Origin: Aquihabitans sp. G128
GTDB taxonomy: Bacteria; Actinomycetota; Acidimicrobiia; Acidimicrobiales; Iamiaceae
Reading direction: 5' to 3'
DNA: 64,000 bases
Assembly (NCBI RefSeq): GCF_019048865.1
Contig: NZ_CP077604.1
Coordinates: forward strand, 2,666,001-2,730,000
Both the position numbers and the translations under genes were made by a program. The first letter of the stretch is position 1, and every line of letters starts with the position of its first letter. The notes beneath the pieces were generated by a model. It was not told the origin of the DNA. It was given only the letters and a program-made list of their open reading frames with translations, and made no database searches. This document shows positions 15,614 to 24,590 of the stretch, piece after piece.

Positions 15614-18226
15614 ATGGAGCAGGTGCCGGGCAACACCGAGAGCGACGGCACGCCGATCCCCCTCGGCGGCTGGGAGCAGGTGTTCGCGCGGTCCCCCATC
15701 CCGATGGGCGTGGCCCAGGGCTTCCGGTGGGTCCGGGTCAACGAGGCGCTCGCCGAGCTGATCGGCCTGCCGGCGTCGGAGATCGTCGGCCACGACTCCC
15801 GCCGGTTCCTGGGTGCCGACATCCTCGACGGGATCGCCCAGGCGATGGTGGCGGCCGCCGAGGGGGCCCGCCGCCTGCACCTCGAGGGCACGGTCGTCAC
15901 GGGCGACGGCACTGAGCGGTGGGCGTCGATCGACGCCGTGATCATCTTCGGCACCGCCACCGACGGCGACGTCGACGCCGTCACCGCCGTGGTGCAGGCC
16001 ACCGACCTCACCGACCTCCACGCCGCCCGCGAGTCGGTGGCCGCTTCCGAGCGGCGCTACCGCAGCCTGCTCGCCAACATCAGCGACACCGTCTCGCTCA
16101 CCGATGCCGACGGCAACCTCCTGTTCTCCACCGGCCGGCAGAACCGGGCGCTCGGCTACACGGCGGCGCACTGGGAGGACCTGCACCCGCTGTCGCTGAT
16201 CCACCCGGACGACCTCGAGCGGGCGACGGCCGCGTGGCAAGCCGGCCTCGAGCGACCGGGGGTCGAGCTGGGCGAAGAGGTGCGCATGCGAGGCGCCAAC
16301 GGCTCGTGGGTCGACGTCGTGGTGACCGGCGTGAACCTCCTGCACGATCCCGACGTCGGCGGGATGGTCATCACCACGCGCAACATCACCGCGCTGCGGC
16401 GGGCCGAGCGGCTGGCGTCGAGCCAGGCGGCGGTGCTCGAGCTCATCGCCCGGGCGGCGCCGTTGGCCGACGTGCTCGATCGCTGCGTGGAGCTGGTGGA
16501 GGAGAACGGCATCGGCGGCCAGTCCTCGATCTACCTGCTCGACCAGGATCGGCTGGTCATGCGGGCCGGGCGGGCGCCGGAGGTGCTCAACGCCTTCATG
16601 GCCCCGCCGCCGAGGACCCCGCCGCGCTGCCTGTGCGACGTCGCCATCGCCTCCGGCGCCGCGGCCTACCTGCCGGACCTCGACCACCACCACGGGCACG
16701 GCGAGAGCCTCGATGAGCTGCTGGAGCTGGGCCACCAGCTCGGCGTCGGCGCCGCGTGGAGCCAGCCCATCGTCTCCATCGGCACCGGCGAGCCGGTGGG
16801 CACGCTCTCCACCACCTACGAGCGCCCCCACGTCCCCGACCGCCACGAGCAGCGGGTGGGCGAGCTGGCGTCGAGCCTGGTGGCCATCGCCCTGGAGCGG
16901 GTGGAGAGCGAGGCCCGGCTGGCCCACCAGGCGCTCCACGACGCCCTCACCGGGCTGCCCAACCGGACGCTGCTGCTCGACCGCCTCGACCACGCGCTGG
17001 CCCGGCGGGACCGCCACGACGAGGGCCTGGCCCTGCTCTTCTGCGACCTCGACCGGTTCAAGGTCGTGAACGACAGCCTGGGCCACGGCGTGGGCGACCA
17101 GCTGCTCGTGGCCTTCGCCGATCGCCTCCGGGCCACCCTGGCGGTCGGCGACACCGTGGCCCGCTTCGGCGGCGACGAGTTCGTGGTCCTGCTCGAAGGC
17201 GTCGAGGACCGCGCCGAGGCGACCGAGGTGGCGGCCCAGGTCGCCGCCTCACTGGAGCAGCCCTTCGTCCTGCCCGGCGGCCAGGAGGTGTACCTCACCG
17301 TCAGCATCGGCCTCGCCCACGCCGGCAGCCACGAGGGCGGCGACGCGTGGCTGCGCGACGCCGACGCCGCCATGTACCGGGCGAAGGAGCGGGGCCGGAA
17401 CCGCATCGAGCGGTTCGACACCGACATGCGCGAAGCGGCCACCAAGCGCCTCCAGGTCGAGACCGACCTGCGCCGAGCCGTCCCGCTGGACCAGCTCGCC
17501 GTGCACTACCAGCCGGTGGTCGACCTCGGCTCGGGTCGCATCGTCGGCGCCGAGGCCCTCGTGCGCTGGCACCACCCCGAGCGCGGGCTGCTGGCGCCCG
17601 ACGACTTCATCGCCATCGCCGAGGAGACCGGTGCCATCGAGGCGCTCGGCCGCCACGTCCTCGATCGCTCCATCGGCGACCTGAGCGGCGTCCTCCGACG
17701 CCTCGGCCCTCGGCCGTTCCAGCTCGGCGTGAACGTGTCGGCCCGCCAGCTCAGCGGCCCCGGCCTCGACCTCGTGGTGCAGGAGCTGTGCATGCGTCAC
17801 GGCTGGGACCCCCACGACCTGCTCCTGGAGATCACCGAGTCGGCCCTCACGGTCGGCATCAACGGGCCGGTGGACCTGCTCGACCGGATCACCGCGCTCG
17901 GCGTCGAGGTCGCGCTCGACGACTTCGGCACCGGCCACTCGTCGCTCACCCGCCTCGGCCGCATGCCGGTGGGCCAGATCAAGATCGACCGCAGCTTCGT
18001 GGCGGCCATCGACCACGCCGGCGGGCGCCTGGTGAAGATCGTCGACGCCGTGGTCGCCATGGCCCGGGCGCTCGACCTGCGCATCTCCGCCGAGGGCATC
18101 GAGAGCCAGGAGCAGCTCGACCACCTGCGCCGGGCCGGCTGCGAGCTGGCCCAGGGCTACCTCTTCGCCAAGCCGCTCCCGCTCGACGAGTTCGAGCAGC
18201 TCCTGGCCGCCGACCCCCGCTGGTAG
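15614..18226 (+). CDS. PAS-PAS-GAF-GGDEF-EAL c-di-GMP enzyme
   Basis: An 870-aa cytosolic protein (no membrane segments) predicted to make and/or degrade cyclic di-GMP. Domains in order: PAS (about 20-135, FARSPIPMGVAQGFRWVRVNEAL), PAS/PAC (145-270), GAF (275-430), GGDEF (435-600) with the active-site signature FGGDEFVVLLEG intact near 517, and EAL (610-860) with GAEALVRW, LEITESAL, DDFGTGHSSL and AEGIES, so phosphodiesterase residues also look intact. The inhibitory RxxD site is not obvious. Start ATG 15614 with GAGAGG ahead. Divergent from sigR, so it could respond to the same stress (inference). One of three c-di-GMP proteins in this window. Confidence 0.93.
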   Translation: MEQVPGNTESDGTPIPLGGWEQVFARSPIPMGVAQGFRWVRVNEALAELIGLPASEIVGHDSRRFLGADILDGIAQAMVAAAEGARRLHLEGTVVTGDGTERWASIDAVIIFGTATDGDVDAVTAVVQATDLTDLHAARESVAASERRYRSLLANISDTVSLTDADGNLLFSTGRQNRALGYTAAHWEDLHPLSLIHPDDLERATAAWQAGLERPGVELGEEVRMRGANGSWVDVVVTGVNLLHDPDVGGMVITTRNITALRRAERLASSQAAVLELIARAAPLADVLDRCVELVEENGIGGQSSIYLLDQDRLVMRAGRAPEVLNAFMAPPPRTPPRCLCDVAIASGAAAYLPDLDHHHGHGESLDELLELGHQLGVGAAWSQPIVSIGTGEPVGTLSTTYERPHVPDRHEQRVGELASSLVAIALERVESEARLAHQALHDALTGLPNRTLLLDRLDHALARRDRHDEGLALLFCDLDRFKVVNDSLGHGVGDQLLVAFADRLRATLAVGDTVARFGGDEFVVLLEGVEDRAEATEVAAQVAASLEQPFVLPGGQEVYLTVSIGLAHAGSHEGGDAWLRDADAAMYRAKERGRNRIERFDTDMREAATKRLQVETDLRRAVPLDQLAVHYQPVVDLGSGRIVGAEALVRWHHPERGLLAPDDFIAIAEETGAIEALGRHVLDRSIGDLSGVLRRLGPRPFQLGVNVSARQLSGPGLDLVVQELCMRHGWDPHDLLLEITESALTVGINGPVDLLDRITALGVEVALDDFGTGHSSLTRLGRMPVGQIKIDRSFVAAIDHAGGRLVKIVDAVVAMARALDLRISAEGIESQEQLDHLRRAGCELAQGYLFAKPLPLDEFEQLLAADPRW

Positions 18227-18247
18227 CCACCCGCCGCGCCGCCAGGC

Positions 18248-18820
18248 TCAGGACGACGGCCGCCAGCCGGGTGGGGGGTCCTCGCCGGTGCGACCGTCGA
18301 CGGCCTCGCGCAACAGGTCGGCGTGGCCGGTGTGGCGGCCGTACTCCTCGATCAGGTCGCAGAGGAGGCGGCGGAGGCTGGCGTGGGTGCCGTCCGGGGC
18401 GGTCAGGTTCGTGGGCTGGTCGATGCCGCCCGCCGCGAGGGCGACAGCGAACCGGGTACGGGACCGGGCCACCGCGCCGTCCCAGAGGGCGTAGAGCTGC
18501 TCCGGGGCGTCGTCGGCGGCGGAGGTGAGCTCCCAGTCCTCGTCGTCGTCCCACGGGGCGCTGGCCCACGGTTCGCCCACCGGGTCGCCGCGCAGGCGGG
18601 CCGTGGACGCGTGGTCCTCCTGCAGGGCCAGGTGCTTGAGCAGCCCGCCCAGGGTCAGGGTGGAGGCGCCCACCCGCGCTGCGAGCCCGTCGGCGTCGAG
18701 CCCGTCGGCCTTCCAGCGGAACGTGGTCCGGAGCCGGTCCAACGCCCCGAGCACGTGGTCCACCTCGGTCCCGGCGAAGGGCGGCTCCCAGGGCCTGGCG
18801 TCGTCGTCGTCGTCAGCCAT
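18248..18820 (-). CDS. DinB / DUF664 family protein
   Basis: A 190-aa four-helix-bundle protein. The features are a metal-ligand His in LGGLLKHLALQEDH (about residues 59-71), and LIEEYGRHTGHADLLREAVDG with the second and third His near the C-terminus, followed by RTGEDPPPGW as in DUF664 proteins. The superfamily includes mycothiol- or bacillithiol-dependent S-transferases, consistent with the mycothiol-type anti-sigma factor nearby, but the substrate is unknown. Confidence 0.85.
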   Translation of the reverse strand: MADDDDDARPWEPPFAGTEVDHVLGALDRLRTTFRWKADGLDADGLAARVGASTLTLGGLLKHLALQEDHASTARLRGDPVGEPWASAPWDDDEDWELTSAADDAPEQLYALWDGAVARSRTRFAVALAAGGIDQPTNLTAPDGTHASLRRLLCDLIEEYGRHTGHADLLREAVDGRTGEDPPPGWRPSS

Positions 18821-18826
18821 GCCGGG

Positions 18827-18832
18827 ACCGTA
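18827..18832 (-). promoter_or_regulatory. Leaderless -10 (TACGGT) for DinB-like gene
   Basis: TACGGT on the minus strand, 6 nt before the ATG at 18820; no SD is seen. Confidence 0.45.
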
Positions 18833-18863
18833 GACCGGTCGCCTCCCGATGACGAGGGTGGCC

Positions 18864-20189
18864 TCAGCGGCCGATCTGGTCGTCGTAGACGTGGTCCAGG
18901 GGGTTGCCGTCGTGCTCCTTGTCGGAGTCGTCGTTGAGCTCCATGTCCGGGTCGAGGCTCAGGTGGCCCTCGCCGTGCTCGTCGCCCAGGCCGCTCTCGT
19001 GGTCGACGATCGTGGTGCTCAGGCCCCGGTCGTCCCGGGCCTCGATCAGGTCCTGGATGGAGTCGTCGCCCGGCTCGGCCTCGCCGAGGGCGTGGATGGT
19101 GCCGTAGTCGAAGTACTTGTTCAGGGCGTCGTCGCCGTCGTTGACCGTGACGGTGAGGGTCTTGATGCGATCCGACACGAGCGCCCCGAAGTCGTTCGCA
19201 TCCTCCTCGTAGCCGTAGCGCGGGATGGCCGGCTCGATGGCGAGGTAGTCCACCTGGAAGCCGCCGTCGTCGGCCATGTCCGTCAGCGCGTTGAGGGCGA
19301 CCTTGTTACCGAGGCTGTGGGCCGAGAGCTTCACGTCGGCATCGGGGTTCGACGCGTTCAGGGCGTCGAAGATCCGGGTGAGCGCCGCAGCCGCCGGGTC
19401 GGCGTTGCCCCGGGCCTCGTTCCAGTCGGTCGGGCCGCTGCCGGAGTCCCAGTCGACGGTGACGATCGTGGTGTCGTCCTCGCCCCGCTCGTGGTAGCGG
19501 GTGGCCACGTGGTGGCCGGCCGACTCCAGCGGGTCGGTGCCGGTGGTGAAGCCGTGGACCAGGAAGTGCAGCGGGCCGTCTTCGCCGTCGATGCCGTGCA
19601 GGCGGAGGATCTCCTGGACGTCCTCCTGCGAGTAGCCCTCGAGGATGCCGGGGTCGTTCAGGTTCAGCCGGATCTCCCGGGGCTCGCCGTTCGAGCCGTC
19701 GTTGTTCACGTCGACCAGGTCCTTGGAGAGCTCGTAGAGCCGATCGGTCTCCCGCTTGAGGTGGGCCAGGCGCTCGGCCGGGGTCTCCGGCGCGGTGCTG
19801 AGGAAGAACGGCGAGCTCAGGTCGAGGTGGACGGTGTCGTGGGGCTGGTGCTCCTGCCGCAGCTGCAGGAACAGGTCGAGGTAGGTCAGGTCGGGCAGCT
19901 CGCCGCTGTCGAGCTCGCCATCGGCGTCGGCATCGAGGGCCCGCAGCGCGTCGGCGTAGCCCTGGACGCTCGTGGAGGCGGCGCGGAGGTCCGAGACCGC
20001 CGAGCTGACCCGCCCCTGGATCGAGCACGGCGCACCGAGCGGCGGCGACGCCGGGGCCGTGGTGAGCGCCAGCCAGGCCACGCCGTACGCGGTGGTCGAG
20101 TGGTCGGTCAGGTCGAGCACCCCGCTGGCGTCCACGGCGTAGGCGTCGAGCACCGCCGGGTCGGCGCCGAGCACGCCGCCGTCGGTCAT
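18864..20189 (-). CDS. EF-hand-containing alpha/beta hydrolase
   Basis: A 441-aa protein. The N-terminal about 85 residues are helical and look like a WXG/ESX-substrate leader. Then comes a textbook EF-hand loop DADADGELDSGE (residues 86-97: D1, D3, D5, G6, E12 in place) and a second partial one, DVNNDG (160-165). The hydrolase core has the oxyanion HG in FLVHGFTTGTDP (about 209-220), nucleophile elbow AHSLG with Ser292 (A replaces the first G), and a candidate catalytic His in IVDHESG. The last about 50 residues are very acidic. No classical signal peptide. Overlaps the upstream WXG-like gene by 4 bp. Likely a calcium-dependent lipase/esterase-like effector or envelope enzyme (inference); substrate unknown. 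Confidence 0.68.
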   Translation of the reverse strand: MTDGGVLGADPAVLDAYAVDASGVLDLTDHSTTAYGVAWLALTTAPASPPLGAPCSIQGRVSSAVSDLRAASTSVQGYADALRALDADADGELDSGELPDLTYLDLFLQLRQEHQPHDTVHLDLSSPFFLSTAPETPAERLAHLKRETDRLYELSKDLVDVNNDGSNGEPREIRLNLNDPGILEGYSQEDVQEILRLHGIDGEDGPLHFLVHGFTTGTDPLESAGHHVATRYHERGEDDTTIVTVDWDSGSGPTDWNEARGNADPAAAALTRIFDALNASNPDADVKLSAHSLGNKVALNALTDMADDGGFQVDYLAIEPAIPRYGYEEDANDFGALVSDRIKTLTVTVNDGDDALNKYFDYGTIHALGEAEPGDDSIQDLIEARDDRGLSTTIVDHESGLGDEHGEGHLSLDPDMELNDDSDKEHDGNPLDHVYDDQIGR

Positions 20190-20626
20190 GCCGCCACCAC
20201 CGGCTCGGGCGCGTCCCGCTTCGCCTTCCAGCGGGCGAGGTCGGTCTCGTACTGGTGCTGGCGGAGGTCGGCGGCGGCGATGGCGTGGACGAGCCAGTCG
20301 CGGTCGACCTGCAGAGCGGCGGTGCAACCGGGTGCGACCTCCTGGCCGGCCTCGATCACCCGGTCCTCGAACCGGCCCCGGGCGGTCCCGCTGAACGTGC
20401 CTCCCAGGATCAGCTCGCCGGTGAGGTGGCGGTGCTGGGTGGACGCCCGGTGCAGGTCGTCGAGGAGGGCGTCGATCGCCCGGATCGCCGCCCGGGCCTC
20501 GGCGTAGGGGAACACCGGCTCCGTCGGGGGCGGGCCCAGTGGCGGGGTCGAGTGCGGCATGGGCACCGGGCCGGGGCCCGGCCCGGGGCGGACGGGCGGC
20601 ATGGGGACCGGGCTCGGCTCGGGCAT
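20186..20626 (-). CDS. WXG100-like helical protein with Pro-rich N-terminus
   Basis: A 146-aa protein. Residues about 1-40 are proline/glycine-rich (MPEPSPVPMPPVRPGPG...). The remainder is two long helices separated by LGGTFSGTARGRFEDRV, which resembles the W-x-G turn of WXG100 proteins with Phe replacing Trp. It overlaps the hydrolase gene by 4 bp, so the two are probably made together, as a small helical partner is for a type VII secretion substrate. No secretion machinery is visible in the window. The start is the ATG at 20626; earlier in-frame ATGs would run into the divergent gene. Confidence 0.55.
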   Translation of the reverse strand: MPEPSPVPMPPVRPGPGPGPVPMPHSTPPLGPPPTEPVFPYAEARAAIRAIDALLDDLHRASTQHRHLTGELILGGTFSGTARGRFEDRVIEAGQEVAPGCTAALQVDRDWLVHAIAAADLRQHQYETDLARWKAKRDAPEPVVAA

Positions 20627-20717
20627 GGGGTCGACCGTACGGACGCCGGGCGCCGGCGTCTCTGGGGCGCGGACCCCAACGGGGGCGGGAACCAGCCCGC
20701 CAGGTAGGTTCCCCACG

Positions 20718-21915
20718 GTGAAGGAGCCAGTTGGAGATGCCGCTCGACTGGCCGCCCTCAGCGCCTGCCGGGTCATGGACGGCCCGCCGCGGCCCCACCT
20801 GGACCGCATCGCCGAGCTCGTCGTCTCGTTGACCGGGGCGCCCGTGTGCCTCGTCTCGCTGGTCGACGAGCGGCGCCAGTTCTTCGCTGCCCAGATCGGG
20901 ATGCGGGGCCAAGCGGCCGACGACCGGGGCACCCCGCTCTCGCACTCGCTGTGCCGCTACGTGGTCCTGTCCGACGACGCCCTGGTGATCGACGACGCTG
21001 CGGCCGACCCCGAGTTCCGGGACCACCCCGCGGTCACCGACCTGGGCGTGGCGGCGTACTGCGGTGTGCCGATCCGGGACCCGGCCGGCCACACGCTCGG
21101 CAGCCTCTGCGCCATCGACACCGTTCCGCACGCCTGGACGGCCACCGACGTGACCACGCTGCGCGCCCTGGCCGAGGCCGTCAGCGCCGAGATCGAGACC
21201 GACGTGCGCTACCGGCGGCTCACCGTCGACCTCCACCGCCGCCTGCTCCCCGCCACCCTGCCGGCGAGCACCCGGTGGGACCTCGGCGCCGCCTACCGGT
21301 CCCTCGACACCGACGTCGGCCTCGGCGGCGACTTCTACGACGCCATCGAGGGGCCCGACGGCTGCCTCACCCTCGTGATCGGCGACATCGTCGGCCACGA
21401 TGCCGACGCCGCCATCGCCATGGGCCAGCTCCGTGCCGCCACCATCGCCCTCGTCCACCAGGGCGCCTCGCTCGCTGGCGTGGCCGGCACGCTCGACCGC
21501 ACGTGCGCCTCCCTGCCCAACGTCTTCTGCAGCGCGTGGGTGGCCGTGCGGCTCGACGCCGACGCGCGGGGGGGCCACCTACCTCTCGGCCGGCGCCATC
21601 CCGCCGCTGCTCGTCACCGCGGCCGGTGCCAGCCGGTACCTCGAAGCGGCATCGGGCGGCCCCATCGGGGTGCGCGAGCCTCGGTCCGAGGCCCCGATCG
21701 AGCTCGGCCCCGGCGACACCCTCGTCCTCTGCAGCGACGGCCTCGTCGAGGAGCGGCGGGCCTCCATCGACCTCGGGCTCGAACGGCTGTCGGGCACCGC
21801 CGCCCGGCGCCGGACCGACGCCGCCCAGGACCTGGCCGACGCCCTGCTGGCCGACCGCACCGGCTCGTCCGATCCCGGCGACGACATCGCCGTGCTCACC
21901 TGCCGCATCGCCTGA
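20718..21915 (+). CDS. GAF-PP2C (SpoIIE-type) phosphatase (frame broken)
   Basis: A protein serine phosphatase with a GAF sensor, about 398 aa. GAF: about residues 20-160 (APVCLVSLVDERRQFFAAQ, GTPLSHSLCRYVV, AAYCGVPIRDPAGHTLGSLCAID). PP2C_SIG: LLPATLP, GLGGDFYDAI, LVIGDIVGHDADAAIAMGQLRA with the metal-binding Asp residues, then after the break TYLSAGAIPPLLV, LVLCSDGLVEERR and DPGDDIAVLTCRIA. The frame shifts in a run of seven G near 21568-21574; removing one G restores it. Start GTG 20718. Such proteins usually act on anti-anti-sigma factors; no partner is adjacent. Confidence 0.88.
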
Positions 21916-21923
21916 CCGCAGTG

Positions 21924-22085
21924 CAGCTGGGCAGAGGATCCTTGGAGCCCGAGAGGAGCACCGAGCTCCTCACCCCACCTCATGACGATGAGCCCGCCGC
22001 AGAGCAGCTGGGCAGAGGACCTTTGGAGCCCGAGAGGAGAATCGAGCTCCTCGGCCCACCTCATGACGATGAGCCCGCCGCAGAG
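21924..22085. repeat. Two 81-bp tandem degenerate copies of the tRNA-Thr 3' end
   Basis: Starting at 21924 and 22005, two 81-bp units repeat the sequence that begins the real gene region at 22086 (CAGCTGGGCAGAGGA...). On the minus strand each copy keeps the T-arm/acceptor-like CTCTCGGGCTCCA and a mutated anticodon-arm hairpin (CTCAT CGTC ATGAG), but has lost the 5' half and the T-loop match. The period is exactly 81 bp. They are tRNA remnants, not functional genes. Confidence 0.85.
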
Positions 22086-22104
22086 CAGCTGGGCAGAGGA
22101 CCTT

Positions 22105-22180
22105 TGGAGCCCGAGAGGAGAATCGAACTCCTGACCTGCTCATTACGAGTGAGCTGCTCTGCCGTCTGAGCTACCCGGGC
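22105..22180 (-). tRNA. tRNA-Thr(CGT)
   Basis: A 76-nt cloverleaf on the minus strand: acceptor GCCCGGG/CTCGGGC, D arm GCTCAGACGGCAGAGC, anticodon arm GCTCA-CTCGTAA-TGAGC with anticodon CGT (reads ACG), T arm AGGAGTTCGATTCTCCT, discriminator T and encoded CCA. Confidence 0.95.
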
Positions 22181-22245
22181 GTGGGAACGGTCACCGTACC
22201 CGACGGCACCGGCCCCAGGCCAAGCTCGTTGGTGGGCGTCGCCCC

Positions 22246-22251
22246 TAACCT
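22246..22251 (+). promoter_or_regulatory. Leaderless -10 (TAACCT) for glycosyltransferase
   Basis: TAACCT is 6 nt before the GTG at 22258; there is no SD sequence. Confidence 0.5.
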
Positions 22252-22257
22252 GCCCCG

Positions 22258-23550
22258 GTGCCCGTACCGCCCGCCCCGGCTCCTGCTGAGGCCCCGGACC
22301 GACGGTGGCTGGTGCAGCTGGGCCTGCTGGTGGCGCTCGGCGTGGCGCTGCGGGCCGCCTACGTGCTGCTGGTGGTGGCCCACACCAAGCCGGGCCTGGA
22401 CGCCGTCTGGTACACGCTGCAGGGCGGGGCCATCGGTGACGGCAAGGGCTACGTGGTGCCCACCAGCCTGTTCGCCGAGCGCACGGTGCCCACCGCCGGG
22501 TTCCCGCCCGTGTACCCGGCGTACCAGGCGGCGTGGCAGTGGCTCTTCGGCGGCGGGCCGACCTCCGTGCGGCTGGCCGGGGTGGTGCCCGGGGCGGCCA
22601 CCGTCGCCCTCGCCGGCGTGCTCGGTCGCCGAGCCCTCGGCGCCCGGGCCGGGTTGCTCGCCGCCGCCATCGTGGCGGTCGACCCGATCCTGCTGGCCGT
22701 CGACGGCGCCGCCATGAGCGAGAGCGCCACGGTGCCGCTGGTGCTGGCGGCGGTGGTGGTCGGCCACCGCATCGCTACCGACGGCGTCCGGGCGGGTCGC
22801 GTGGTCGCCCTCGGCCTCCTGTGCGGCGTGGCCGCGCTGAGCCGCCAGGACCTCCTGCTCCTGCTCCCGCTCGTGGCGGTGCCCGCCCTCGCCTGGGCCC
22901 CCGACGTGGCGCGGCTCCGCCGGGTGGCCGCCGGTGCCGTCGTGGTGCTCCTGGCGGCCGTCGTCGTGGTGCCGTGGGCGTGGCGCAACCACCGGGAGGT
23001 CGATGCCTTCACGGTCTCGACGCTCTCCCCGAGCAGCGTCCTGGCCGGCTCGAACTGCGCCCAGGTCTACGGCGGCCCGGACCTCGGCAGCTGGTCGTTC
23101 CCCTGCGTGGCCGCCGTGGGCGTCCCCGCCGGCGCGCCGGAGGCCGAGCTCGCCTCGGCCCAGCAGCACGCCGGCCTGGCCTACGCCCGCCACCACGCCG
23201 GCCGCCTCCCCCTCGTGGTGGCCGCCCGCCAGGCTCGGGTGTGGTCCCTCTGGGATCCGCGCGACCTGGCCCGGCGCGACGCCGAGGAGTCCCGTCGCTA
23301 CGGCTGGCAGCTCGTGGCTCGGCCCATCGAGGCGGGCATGGCCCTCGTGGGCGTGACCGGGCTGGCGCTGCTGGTGCGCCGTCGGGGCCGGGTGGCGCTG
23401 CTCGCCCTGGTGCCGGTCGCGCTGGTCGTGGTCACGGCCACGATCACCTACGGCAACCCCCGCTTCGCCTCCATCAGCCACCCGGTGCTCGCCCTGGGCG
23501 TGGCCTACCTGGTGAGCGTGGGCAGCTTCAGGGCGAGGGCCAGCAGGTAG
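22258..23550 (+). CDS. GT39/ArnT-like membrane glycosyltransferase
   Basis: A 430-aa polytopic membrane protein with about 9-10 hydrophobic segments. The first periplasmic loop after TM1 carries the family-type acidic motif (KPGLDAVWYTLQGGAIGDGKGYVVP), like the D-x-Y region of dolichyl/undecaprenyl-phosphate-sugar-dependent transferases. LAGVVPGAATVALAGVLGRRALG and PWAWRNH are also common in this group. It probably transfers a sugar from a lipid carrier to an envelope acceptor (inference). GTG start. Its last 46 bp overlap convergently with holB. Confidence 0.8.
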   Translation: MPVPPAPAPAEAPDRRWLVQLGLLVALGVALRAAYVLLVVAHTKPGLDAVWYTLQGGAIGDGKGYVVPTSLFAERTVPTAGFPPVYPAYQAAWQWLFGGGPTSVRLAGVVPGAATVALAGVLGRRALGARAGLLAAAIVAVDPILLAVDGAAMSESATVPLVLAAVVVGHRIATDGVRAGRVVALGLLCGVAALSRQDLLLLLPLVAVPALAWAPDVARLRRVAAGAVVVLLAAVVVVPWAWRNHREVDAFTVSTLSPSSVLAGSNCAQVYGGPDLGSWSFPCVAAVGVPAGAPEAELASAQQHAGLAYARHHAGRLPLVVAARQARVWSLWDPRDLARRDAEESRRYGWQLVARPIEAGMALVGVTGLALLVRRRGRVALLALVPVALVVVTATITYGNPRFASISHPVLALGVAYLVSVGSFRARASR

Positions 23551-24590
23551 AGCTCTTCGCTGGGGTTGAACAGCAGGTCCTCGACGGCCTGGTGGACCGC
23601 CTCCAGCCCGGCCAGCGCGGCCGAGGGGTCGTCGGCGGCCGCCAGCTCGTCCCGGTAGGTGGCAGCCAGGGAGCCGAGGCCCATGCGCAGCTCGTCGGTG
23701 CGGAGGCGCCGAGCCTCGCGGCGGTGGCGCTCCTCGAGCACCTTGGCCCCGGAGCCGCGCTGGCCGTAGCGCTCGATGCGCTCGGCCATCTCCAGGACCT
23801 CGGCCTCGTGGCGGTCCTTGAGCGGGGCCTGGGCGTCGTCGATGGTGGCGCGCAGGTCGCTGACGGCGGCGGCGGCGGTGGCGCCGCTGCCGTCGAGGCG
23901 GCGGGGCAGGTCTCGCCACGCCGCCAGGCGCAGGGCGAGGCGCTCGTCGGTGGCCAGCAGGCGGGCCCGGTCGAGGTCGCCGCCAGCGAAAGAGGCGGCC
24001 TCGGCCGCCCGCTCCGGGTCGATGCCCTCGGCCTCCAGCCGAGCGGTGATGACCGCCGGGGCCACGGCCACGAAGTCGACACGGATGCACCGCGAGGCGA
24101 TGGTGATGAGCTCCGGGGGGAGCGAATCGGCCAGCACGATGAAGAACGTGCCCGCCGCCGGCTCCTCGATGGTCTTGAGGAGCTTGGCCGCGGCCGCCGG
24201 CTGGACGAGGTGGAACTCGTCGAGCACCAGCACCTTGCGGCGGCCCTCGATGCCCGAGCGGCTGGCCCGCTCGACGATCTGCTGGGCCTGCTCGGCCGAG
24301 ATCGAGGGGCCGGTGCGCTCGGCGACGATGAGGTCGGGGTGCTGCTCGGCGCGGGCCAGCGCCCGGGTGCGGGTGGCGCCGTCGACGTCGCCGGCCTCGT
24401 CGAGGTCGATGGCCAGCAGGTCCCCGGCGAACGCCCGGGCCGCCGCCCGCTTGCCCGAGCCGCGCGGCCCGACGAAGAGCCAGGCGTGCACGGCGCCGGC
24501 GCCCGAGGCACCCTGCAGGAGGGCCACCGCCGGCTCCTGGCCCACGACGTCGTCCCACGCGCTGGCGCGCCCGAGGTCGACGGAGCTCAC
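23505..24590 (-). CDS. holB: DNA polymerase III subunit delta'
   Basis: A clamp-loader subunit of the replicative polymerase. AAA+ fold: WDDVVGQEPAVALLQ, Walker A-like GPRGSGK (about residues 42-48), LVLDEFHLVQPAAAAKLLKTIEEP as the Walker B/sensor region, and SRCIRVDF with the SRC motif. The four zinc Cys seen in E. coli HolB are not evident. Length is 361 aa, starting at the GTG that overlaps the tmk stop (GTGA). The tmk-holB order is widely conserved. Confidence 0.92.
   Translation of the reverse strand: MSSVDLGRASAWDDVVGQEPAVALLQGASGAGAVHAWLFVGPRGSGKRAAARAFAGDLLAIDLDEAGDVDGATRTRALARAEQHPDLIVAERTGPSISAEQAQQIVERASRSGIEGRRKVLVLDEFHLVQPAAAAKLLKTIEEPAAGTFFIVLADSLPPELITIASRCIRVDFVAVAPAVITARLEAEGIDPERAAEAASFAGGDLDRARLLATDERLALRLAAWRDLPRRLDGSGATAAAAVSDLRATIDDAQAPLKDRHEAEVLEMAERIERYGQRGSGAKVLEERHRREARRLRTDELRMGLGSLAATYRDELAAADDPSAALAGLEAVHQAVEDLLFNPSEELYLLALALKLPTLTR

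Noticed and set aside
18864-21578. A 904-codon minus-strand frame joining the hydrolase to upstream sequence
   Set aside because: The upstream half is antisense to the GAF-PP2C gene. The hydrolase has a good ATG at 20189 overlapping the WXG-like gene, so the long frame is not one protein.
20718-21915. Calling the PP2C, topA, nadC, response regulator, EAL-kinase, integrase and tape-measure genes pseudogenes
   Set aside because: Each has a single indel in a homopolymer or GCGC tract with full domain sequence on both sides, and some are essential. Sequencing error is the simpler reading.
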